Source: Gemmatimonadota bacterium
GTDB taxonomy: Bacteria > 4572-55 > J002
Direction: 5' to 3'
Length of the DNA: 64,000 nt
Assembly (NCBI GenBank): GCA_003697105.1
Contig: RFFQ01000095.1
Span: forward strand, 16,878 to 80,877
Shown piece by piece: positions 1 through 9,100 of this stretch; the first letter of the stretch is position 1, and each line of letters begins with the position of its first letter. A program made the translations under genes and the position numbers. The notes under the pieces are model-generated. The model saw only the letters and a program-made list of their open reading frames with translations. It had not been told where the DNA came from and searched no databases.

Positions 1-169
1 TACCGGCGTTAAGTTCCAGTATAGAAGCGTTGGCGGGGAGGATAGAAAGGAGGTGGTGTTGCACCTGATGGCGCATCCAACGCAGGATTTCGTTTTCCGC
101 TTCCACCTGATCGTAGGTTTGGGCATGACGGCTAAAGGCGTGGTCTAACTGTTGCCAAGAATGGTTCAT
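1..169 (-). CDS. SAM-dependent methyltransferase, N-terminal fragment (cut by window edge)
   Basis: The reading frame opens with MNHSWQQLDHAF and runs off the left edge after 56 codons. The last visible residues, ILPANASILELNAG, look like the start of motif I of class I SAM-dependent methyltransferases (hydrophobic strand, acidic residue, then Gly-rich turn). The ATG overlaps the stop codon of the upstream glycosyltransferase in an ATGA arrangement, so the two are probably translationally coupled. The substrate cannot be told; the neighbouring glycosyltransferase and ATP-grasp genes suggest modification of a lipid, glycan or small secreted product. Only the N-terminus is seen, so the family call is tentative. 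Confidence 0.6.
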   Translation of the reverse strand, partial: MNHSWQQLDHAFSRHAQTYDQVEAENEILRWMRHQVQHHLLSILPANASILELNAG

Positions 170-1371
170 TCGCGAATAACCTCAAGCACTTTGCCGGTTT
201 TGACATCCACTTTGTAGGTGATATGGCGCCACACCATCGTCAACACGCCATTTTTCACCCGCCGCAAGGTTTGGAGCAGTGACCATGCTCCTAACACAAA
301 TGTGATGGGGGTCATTATCATCCACAGGATGGTGTTGTAATCGGGGTCTTCGGGGTCAACACTGGCCGGGTTGACGGGCACCCCTTTGCGCATGATATAA
401 CCGATTCCACCTAACACCACCATCACGTAAGTACTTGCCATCAGGGCTTGGCTATCCTGTGCCACGACCCCGTAGCCCAAAACCACCGGCAACAGCAAAA
501 TCCAGAGGGTCAGGGGCATCACCAACACATAATAAAGGACATACGGAACTTTGAGGTAAATCTGAGAGAATTGAGTCTGCCGGATAAACCACTCAATGGT
601 ATTTTTCAGGGACATATCGCAATAACTTTTTAAGGTGCAACTGGGGATGTATTTTCGGCGAATGTTATGCTGGCGTAAGGCGTGCATAATGGCAATATCA
701 TCGACAATTTCTGTTCCAAGCCGTTCGTATAGATTATACGCATCCATCATGGATTTTCGTAAGGCTAAACTACCTCCCCATAGCGGTTTTTCGGAATCAT
801 TGGTCATGCCCACATTGATAAACGCCGCAAAAATACCGGCGACATAATCCCCCATCCGAAATTTTTTGACCATCGGAATCCGGCGAAAAAAACCCGTGGT
901 CGCCCCGATCTGATCATCTCCGAAAGGCGCAATCATCTCTTGTAACCACGTGGGGTGGGGTTGGATATCGGCATCGGCGATGACAAAAATATCGGGGTGA
1001 TTTGCCAGTTCCATCCCTTTGAGAATGTTGTATGTTTTTTGGGAGCACCATTCGGCTAAACCGGCAATACAAACCCGGATGTTTTCGCCGGTCTGGGCAA
1101 TCCGGCGAATTACCGGTACGGCGCTATCGGTCTCACTTTCCGCACAGAAAATAAATTCCACATCACCATCGTAATGTTGGCGGGTGATGTTGCTCAAATT
1201 GTTTTCAAAATCTGGATCATCATTACCTTTGCAGGGGATCAGCACCGACACCCGAAATCCACCGGTCGGGGGGTATGTCCGGCTACGCTGAAGCCGGATC
1301 AAATGGGTCAGGGCGATGTACAAAATCAGGCTTGAGGAGATACTAAAACCCCACAAATAAACCGTTAGCAT
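166..1371 (-). CDS. Membrane glycosyltransferase, family 2 (ceramide glucosyltransferase/HpnI-like)
   Basis: About 401 residues. An N-terminal membrane helix (MLTVYLWGFSISSSLILYI) is followed by a GT2 domain with VSVLIPCKG, the DADIQP metal-binding DxD-type motif, and a later EIVDDIAI segment that fits the ED/D(D) acceptor region. The RQTQFSQ stretch may correspond to the (Q/R)xxRW region. Two or three hydrophobic segments close the protein. The architecture resembles glucosylceramide synthase and the hopanoid enzyme HpnI: a cytoplasmic catalytic domain anchored in the inner membrane, transferring a sugar to a lipid. I chose the ATG at 1371 because it has a GGAG ribosome-binding site and avoids a long overlap with the upstream gene; a longer frame reaches 1473. 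The exact substrate is unknown. Confidence 0.8.
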   Translation of the reverse strand: MLTVYLWGFSISSSLILYIALTHLIRLQRSRTYPPTGGFRVSVLIPCKGNDDPDFENNLSNITRQHYDGDVEFIFCAESETDSAVPVIRRIAQTGENIRVCIAGLAEWCSQKTYNILKGMELANHPDIFVIADADIQPHPTWLQEMIAPFGDDQIGATTGFFRRIPMVKKFRMGDYVAGIFAAFINVGMTNDSEKPLWGGSLALRKSMMDAYNLYERLGTEIVDDIAIMHALRQHNIRRKYIPSCTLKSYCDMSLKNTIEWFIRQTQFSQIYLKVPYVLYYVLVMPLTLWILLLPVVLGYGVVAQDSQALMASTYVMVVLGGIGYIMRKGVPVNPASVDPEDPDYNTILWMIMTPITFVLGAWSLLQTLRRVKNGVLTMVWRHITYKVDVKTGKVLEVIRE

Positions 1372-1400
1372 CGTGGAAACTCCAGTCGTCAGAGGTGAGC

Positions 1401-2345
1401 TTAAAGGAAAAGGTGTTTCACCCAATTGGGTAGCTGGTGATTGTGTGGCGGTTTGAACACATAGTCCACGCACATGAGGGCGATCCGTTCGACCAGTTCG
1501 CTAAAATAAAACGGGGTAATGATTTCCGGTTGGATGTCTGGAATCGGATTTAACATATCCACGATATACAGTTGACCGGCTTTGAGCCCGTATTCAATCA
1601 TGTTGATGTCATAACCCAATAACTGGCTAATGGTGAGGCTGGTGGTTTCGATTTCCAGTCCTAATTTGTCGGATAGATGCTGGTGATCGGGCACATATTG
1701 GTGCTGGTGAGGAAGGTACTTGATGTTGATCACCCAATTTTTCCCGATGGTATAGGACCGGACATACTGGTCGTAGTCAAGCCAGGCTTCGAGCATGACG
1801 GGTTCCGATCCTGTTTGGTGGTAGGCGTGTAGGAGTTCATCCACGCTGCTCACATATTGATCCGTTAGGGCGGAATTGCGGTGTACCGGACGTAATCGCG
1901 CCGGAAAGCCCACCCATTCCGTAATTGCTTTCCAGTCCAAGGGATACTTTAAATTGCGGAAATCTTGTGGCTGGAATTCTCCATTTGGCTGTTGTTGGGG
2001 GAGAAACACGGCTCGGGGCACGGGCATGTTCCAGCGTTTGGCGAGGGCATATCCCAAAAACCGATTTTCGATCATCTCCAACCAATACGGATTGTTGATG
2101 ACATATGTCCGGTGGAGCAGGGTTTGTTTCAGGGCGGTGCGGTAAAAAGGCATTTTATGGGATGCCCAATCTAAGATAACCCGGTACGGCTGGCCAAAAC
2201 CCGCCCGCAATTCACTCAGTTTCACCCACTCTGCCACAATGTTGCACTCTCGGGCTTTCGGGGAGGTGTTAATGATATTTAACAGCGTCGAAATAAAGCG
2301 ATAATCCTGTATCGCCAATACTCCGATTTTTTCGCCTTTTGCCAT
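1401..2345 (-). CDS. ATP-grasp-like protein (glutathione synthase/RimK fold)
   Basis: A protein of 314 residues. The segment VINNPYWLEMIENRF (about residues 82-96), followed by LAKRWNMPVPRAVFLP, matches the pre-grasp region of uncharacterised ATP-grasp proteins where a nucleotide-binding lysine and an N-P-[FY]-W signature are usual. WKAITEWVGFPARLRPV gives the central domain, and the C-terminal NMIEYGLKAGQLYIVDMLNPIPD resembles the Mg-ligand strand (acidic residue then N-P). ATP-grasp enzymes form carboxylate-amine or similar bonds via acyl phosphates; the substrate here is unknown. It lies in one run with a glycosyltransferase and a methyltransferase, suggesting a shared small-molecule or envelope pathway. 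No signal peptide is seen, so it should be cytoplasmic. Confidence 0.6.
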   Translation of the reverse strand: MAKGEKIGVLAIQDYRFISTLLNIINTSPKARECNIVAEWVKLSELRAGFGQPYRVILDWASHKMPFYRTALKQTLLHRTYVINNPYWLEMIENRFLGYALAKRWNMPVPRAVFLPQQQPNGEFQPQDFRNLKYPLDWKAITEWVGFPARLRPVHRNSALTDQYVSSVDELLHAYHQTGSEPVMLEAWLDYDQYVRSYTIGKNWVINIKYLPHQHQYVPDHQHLSDKLGLEIETTSLTISQLLGYDINMIEYGLKAGQLYIVDMLNPIPDIQPEIITPFYFSELVERIALMCVDYVFKPPHNHQLPNWVKHLFL

Positions 2346-2359
2346 GATTCGTCTCGCTA

Positions 2360-3100
2360 TTAATCTCCTGTTGCCAAACGGTCTGCAAGCAATTCGGGTA
2401 ACCCGGCATTGATAATTTTTTCCTGTGCGGTTTCAATATCATAATCCACGCGCTTAATCTGAACCGTCATTGCCTCTGTATCAAAAATACAATAGGCGGA
2501 CTGGGGATTCCGGTCACGAGGTTGCCCCACAGACCCCACATTTACAATATACCGGCTATGGGGGTCGATGGGGACCACACCGGTACCATTTCGCGCCACG
2601 ATTACATTCAGTTCGTCTGCGGTCTTTTGGACAATCATGGGTTGGTGCGTATGCCCGATAAAACAGATTTGTTCGGTAAACATGCGGAATTCATATTTGG
2701 CTTCATTGCGGGAAATAATATAATTCCATTTTTCCGGCTCGGATGGGGTCGCATGGACGATCATAAATCCATCGAATTTTGCCACAAGGGGTAAACTCCG
2801 CAGATATTTATCATTTTCCGCCGTTAAGACCGTGCGGGTCCACGCAACTGCTTTTTGCGCCACCGGATTGAAGAAGGTTGTATCGGTCAAATCCAGTGCC
2901 GCCCAATCATGGTTCCCGGCAAGAACTGTCTGGCTGGTTTGACGGACTAAATTCGCACATTCATTGGGATTGGCACCATAACCCACCACATCCCCCAAGC
3001 AGAGTAATTCATCGGGTTTTTCCACCTCATCCAGAACCTTCAGGACGGTTTCTAGCGCTTCTAAATTCCCGTGAACATCCGAATATATTCCATATTTCAT
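2360..3100 (-). CDS. Calcineurin-like metallophosphoesterase (YfcE/MJ0936-type)
   Basis: A 246-residue cytoplasmic phosphoesterase with the complete metal-binding set of the family: SDVHGN at the N-terminus (D-x-H), CLGDVVGYG (GDxxG), LAGNHD (GNHD/E), VHATP and FIGHTHQP (GHTH). Family members hydrolyse phosphodiesters or phosphomonoesters using a dinuclear Mn/Fe/Ni centre; the physiological substrate is often unknown. The ATG has a good AAGGAG site just upstream. It lies 63 bp after the giant lipoprotein gene and 14 bp before the ATP-grasp gene, consistent with co-transcription. There is no signal peptide. The family is certain, the exact role is not. Confidence 0.88.
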   Translation of the reverse strand: MKYGIYSDVHGNLEALETVLKVLDEVEKPDELLCLGDVVGYGANPNECANLVRQTSQTVLAGNHDWAALDLTDTTFFNPVAQKAVAWTRTVLTAENDKYLRSLPLVAKFDGFMIVHATPSEPEKWNYIISRNEAKYEFRMFTEQICFIGHTHQPMIVQKTADELNVIVARNGTGVVPIDPHSRYIVNVGSVGQPRDRNPQSAYCIFDTEAMTVQIKRVDYDIETAQEKIINAGLPELLADRLATGD

Positions 3101-3163
3101 ACCGTTCTCCTTTTTTTGAAAATGTGACTGATTCTAGCCGATTGGCTACTTGGCTGCTTCGGC

Positions 3164-6100
3164 TTAATCTCCTGACCCAAATAGAATCAGGTTTGCCCAA
3201 TAACTGGGATGCGGAAATCGTTCCCGAATCATGGATTGGGCGGCGTTTAGGGCGTCTTCCGTCGTGTTACCGGGTAATGCCCGTAAGTATCGTTTGATGG
3301 CAATCGCTGTCGATAAATTATCGGACCGCCAAAGCGCGCCGACAACCGTTGGTGCCCCGCTCAAAAGAAATGCGGTGGGGATGCCCAGTGGAACGATGGC
3401 GGAAACGGTATCGGGTAAATCCAACAAACCCCCACTAATAGTAATGTGTTTTAGTCGATGTTCCAAGTCTAAAATGGAATAAACCGCCAATTGATGGTCT
3501 CCCCATGTGATATGATGGTACAATGGATTTGCGGGTGTGGTTTCCAGTGGGCATGAAAATAAGGCTTGGTTTGCTGTCACCAACATCGAATCCACCCGCC
3601 CGCGTTGGATGTTCATTTCGGTTTGCAATATTACCCCCGGTACTAGCCGCTTTGCGCTGATCGCTTCTTTTGCCATCAAGGGTTCGGTAATAGAACTCAG
3701 GACGACCATTCGATTTGCAACGGATGCAGACGCCGGTGGTAACGGTATGGCAAACATGGCGGAAGGGGCATACCGGAGCCGGTGGGTATCCATTAGATAC
3801 GAGTCTGGAGCCGGTTTTAAAGCCCCAAATGATAGTGACGCCAGTACCCGATCCGGTACGATACACCAGCGGGCATATTGTTGCACGTGATCTTCTACCG
3901 GTGCAATTAGGGCGGTGTATAAGGCAAGTGCCGTTTGAGCGGTATCCATTACGTAATAAAGTTGCCGCTGATATTCTGCCACCTGACCGGCTAACTGTTC
4001 GGGATGGATGTGTAGCGGAACGGCACGAACCGCCTGAGCCGAAATCACCCAAACCCAAACCTCGGATGCCATCCAGAAATAGTCCAGCACAACTGTGTCT
4101 TTCGGGAGATGGGCTTGGACCCGCTGAAGGTCAATTGCCGCCGTGGAAACCATCAAGGATGCGCGGGGCTGATCCGTGACAAGATGCTGGATTTCACGGG
4201 CGATCTTCCGGGACTGCTCCCCAAGCTGGTGTTGCAACTGCTCCGGCAAGGCAATCCCTTGTTTTTGGTAAAGCCGCGCCTGCTGAATATGGCTTTGATA
4301 TGCCGATTTCAAAGATCGATACGCTTTCAGCTCCGAGCGTTGCCCCGGAAATGGGCTGATCCATTTCAGATAATCCCACCATTTTGCCCGGGCAGCAACT
4401 TCCCATGCCGCTTCAGGTTTATTCTGTGCCAATAGCAACCGCACCAATGATTCATATATCTCCCGCTCTGGAATGAAAAAACCATACTCCAAAGCAAACG
4501 CGCGTGAATCTGACCGCTCTATATAGTCCAGGGCGCGACGATAGTACACCACGGCAGAATCTACGTGCCCTGTATGCGCCATGTTGGCGGCAATCACCGC
4601 TAGAATTCGTCCTTCCAATTCCGGTAGAATTGCTTGGTGGGCATGTTGCCAAGCGTTTTGGAGAAGGGAATCTGCTTGTTCTATTTGCTGTTCTTGGTAA
4701 GCGATCTCCCCCAGTCGCAATTCCACGGCACTTTGCAAGACCGGATCGGGTGTACCGGCAAGCCACGCCAACGCGGTATCTAAATGCGTTTTTGCACGAG
4801 CAACCTGAGCCGCCTGTAAACAGGCAACCGCCAAATTATAATGACATTTTGCCCCATCAGGCAATGATTTAAATCCGTCGTTCGTTGCCAAAACCTCGGA
4901 AAAATAGAACTGGGCACGGGTGGGATGGTGTTCTTGGAGGTACATCAACCCGAGTTGGGATTTTAACATGATTATACCGTGCCCTTGAACCGGGTTCAGT
5001 TGGGCATGTTGCAGTGCTGTTTGCAACACCCTAAAACTTTGTTTTGATTTGCCCTGAAGCCACAAAATATGGCTTTTTAGCCGGGTGATCTCCCATGGGG
5101 TGGAGGGTGGCGCCGGATTCCCAGCACGGAGTTCGGCGCGTTCTACCCACTTCAGGGCTAAGGTGTAGTCACCGTATTCCAACGCGGCAGTGGCAATTTC
5201 TTGTGCGAGGGTCATTTGGAGGGGGGCGGTTCCCAATACACGTAAGTATTGATCTGCCTGCTGGAATGCCTCCAATGCGGAATCTGGGCGGGCAAGAGTG
5301 AGGTACAGCCTGCCGATCTGCCAGAACACGTGGGCAATTTCTACCGTATCTGCCAGTTGCTGGTAAATGGGTAACGCTTGCCGGTAGCTTGCCAGTGCCG
5401 CCGCCACGTTGATTTGCCGGAATGCAAGATCACCCCGAAGCCGGAGCACTTTTGCCAACACATCCGGACGGTTGTGTTGTTGGCTGTACTGCTGGGCGTC
5501 ATCCAGATGTTGCTTTGCTGGATCATATGCTTCCAGTTCTATTTCCAACTCGGCAAGGGTCGTGTATGCTAGTGGGAAGTGGTCGCTGAGTTGTTTCTCG
5601 TGTAAAAATGCCACGTAACGTTCCTGATAGCGTAATGCCAATTTGGGTTGTTGGGCGGCGCGTAAACAGCGGACTAACATCCGGTGTGCCTGTGTGATGT
5701 TCTCTATGGGAGTTGTCCGGTCTTTCTGGAGACGGGTTAATTGTTTTTGCTGGGTGGTTGCCGCCTGCCGGTAGTCACCATTCTCATATAATGCCTGGAC
5801 CAACTCGTTGTAAATGGGCGAGATGCGCTGTGGCGCCGCATATTCTGCGAGGCGTAAAGCGGTTTCTAGGGCATGGATGGCACGTTCCCACTGGCCAGCG
5901 TTCCGGTAATGCAATGCTTGTTGGTAGGACTGTTCCAATTGCTGGCGGGCAACTTTTTGTAACGATTGTGCCGGGAGACCCGGAAATCCCCATAGCCGAA
6001 ACCCAGCCCACTCCCGGACGGTTTGCTGGCGTTGAATTGCTTCGATCTGGGTTTGTTGTAACGCACCGGCAATGGTGTTTTGTGCCTGCTGGTACTCATA

Positions 6101-9100
6101 TAGATGTCCAAGTAGAGCGATTCGTGCCGCCGGTTCGATCTCCCATTGGGAAACCAGCACCGACGATACTCCCGCAAAGAGTAGCGCACGTTCCAATGCG
6201 ACCATCACGGGTTCTTCGGCGTCCGGATCCGCATCCGGCATGTTCCAACCACTGATTGTTACCAAATTTGCCTGAAGCGGTATCTCAAACCATTCAAAGA
6301 GCGACATCGTTTGATTGTATGCTAAATAGAGGGGTGTGCGCAGTGGCAGTTGCGGTCGCGGCGAGGCTCTCAATGCCAAATGCACCAGCCCGTAATCCGG
6401 TAGCATCCGTCGGAGCGTTGCTGGCGAGAGCGAATCTCCCTCCAATAGATACGGTTGCGGTAACGAGAAGACCAATTCACCCACTTCAGTCAGAGACCCT
6501 GCTAGGGTAAATGCCGTCCGGCGTTCTTCTGTTGCGACTAAAAGGGTATTCATGGCGGGGAGATACTGCTGTTGCTGTGCCACCAGCACACTGCTCAAGC
6601 TGGAGGCGTACGTCACACGGTGATCTTCAATCACATAACGCCCATTGTGCCGCAATGCCGCAAACGGGATGGCGTACAGCATTTTATCCGGCAAGATGGT
6701 CCACTCCGAATAGGTCGCTAATTCTGATGTAACAGGTTGTAATATCGCATCATACACCCATTCTAAAAAGATGTTCAGCGAATCCAGATTGTGGGATAGC
6801 TGGTCGTGTAAGGTGTGGGTCAAGGATGCCAACTGGGTGGTGGAGAGCGGCAGGCGAGCGGATACAATTCGATTTTTGGAAATAACCCAGACCACCGATT
6901 GGTTGTATCCCACATGATAAGCAATCAGGGCTTGGGTGGCGGTTAGCTGTTGTTGGATATTATCAATTGCCGGCGGGTTGACTCGAAATAGATCATACAC
7001 CGCGGTGTCCGCTAAGGTGAGTGCGCTGAGTTCCGCTTCTGCCCGCTCCCGTTGGAGATGGTACTGTTGGCGTTCCTGTTTCTGTTCCGGAAGCAATGTT
7101 TGCATGTGATAACGTATATTGACGATCTGCCGTCCCAATTGAAGTGCTCTATTTTCCGTGCTATCTGGCAGATTGAGGCGCTGGTTGCCGCTTATGTCGA
7201 TCAGTTGGTGTGCCCGTTGGCGTTCCTTTACGATGAGTGCGGCTCGTACTCGATTCTGTGCCATCAAGGTGGCAATGGTTTCGGCATACACGCCCTCCTG
7301 ATCCGCGGGGTTGGTCGGGATGGTTGGGGGCAGTGCTTCCACTATATCCAATGCCTGATAGAGCAATTTGAGCCGTTCATCCGCCGCTTGCGTGACCTGA
7401 GCTTGAATGTACAGCACTTGCCATAGCAGTTCCGGTAAACCGTGCGTTGCGGCTAATGACCGGGCGGAATTGGGACCAACACTCAGGTACGATAGCGCTG
7501 TTGCCGTATCTCCCTGAGCCAAATAGACCAGTGCCACATTTTTGCGGATCAGGGCACGCTCCCGGGGATGATCATACCGGAATGAGAGCCGATCTGCCTG
7601 AAGATAATAGGCTAGGGCTTGTTGGTAAAAGGTGTCAAAAATGGTGGAGGTGGCTTGTTGGTTAAGATACGTTGTCAGGTCGGAGTCTAACCCCAAATCA
7701 TAGCCGGTCTGTTGTTTCAGGTCGGTTAGATAGCGGCGAATCACCTCTTGACTGGATTTTATCTGATTTTGGCGCTCGATGTCATCCGTGGCTTTCTCGC
7801 CCGGCAACCGTGGGTCCAATTGATTGCGGTAGAGGGCGAAATAAATACTGGCGAGTTGGTGATAAATCGCCAACTCCATCCGTTGGTCTTCAACAGTGAA
7901 TACCGGACGCTCTGCTTTTCGCCGTTGGATTAATTCCAATGCCTGTGTTTGGTAATGTAATGCTTTGCGCCCGCGCCACACCGGTACCGGTTTCCGGTTC
8001 GGGGAGGTACTGGCAGACCGGTCTAGCATTGCGAGATACACTTGCCCTAAATTTTGATAATTGATTAATGCGCCTACCTGAAAATCATGTTTTGGGTCGC
8101 GGCATATTTGAAGGGAATTCTCAAAATGAAACAGAGCTTCGTCTTCATTTTTAAGCTGTAAGTAGATGTTTCCCAGATTATTATAACAGATTGCGCGCTC
8201 TTGCGCATTTCCGCTCATCTCCAAAATCTCTAATCTTTTCTGTGTGAAGTCACGTGCGCGTTCATAATCTTGTAGTTGATAGTAGCTTTCCGCTAGGATG
8301 CTGTAGACCAATGTGATTTCGTCACTGGGTGAGAACGGTTTTTGTCCGCGAGATTCGCCAATGGTGGTGGGGATTCGCACAAATGGCATGGCAAAAGTGA
8401 GCAACCGGAGATTATAGGGGACGATTTGAAGGGGAGCAAGTTGGGTGCGCTCCCGGCGGAAGTCCTGATGTTGCCACTCGTGTTCGGCTCGTTTTGCCCA
8501 GTAGATGGCGGAGTCATAGTTGCCCATGTGGAGGGCATTCGTGGCAATTTGCCGGAAACATAATCGTTGGAGGTGCTGTCGTTCTTCTGCCGGAAGTTCA
8601 ACGTCATCCAGTTGGTGTAATGCCCGTTGGATATAACGGGAAGATGCCGGATAATCTTTGGCGACATAGTACAGTGCCCCCAGTTGTTGGTAAGCCTCAT
8701 ATACCAACGCCGAATCCCGTTGGAGACGAGCGAGTTCAATCAGGCGGTGAAATGCCCGGTTGCCCGCCGAAACGTCTTCCAAAAAGAAGGCACACCGCCC
8801 CATTCGCCGCTGGATTTCGATCTCCTGTGATACGGATTGGAACGTCGAATCCATTTCTATTTTTTGTTGGTAGTAGTAATATGCTTTTTGGAAGCTGGTT
8901 TCATCTCCGTTATCGGCGAGATGGTAGAAGGTATTTGCCAAGTTGAGGAGCAACGCGGCTTCCCATTGTGGAAACTGCTGTTCATCGTTGAGTGTGAGCG
9001 CAATTTGATATTTCTCGATAGCCAGTTCATAGAGGAATTCCCGTTCATCCGGTTCAATGCGGTTTTCGCGGCGTTGCTGTTCGTAATCTTTTCGCAAACC

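Noticed and set aside
1372-1473. Longer start for the family-2 glycosyltransferase
   Set aside because: It would overlap the upstream ATP-grasp gene by 73 bp; the ATG at 1371 has a ribosome-binding site and begins with a membrane helix.
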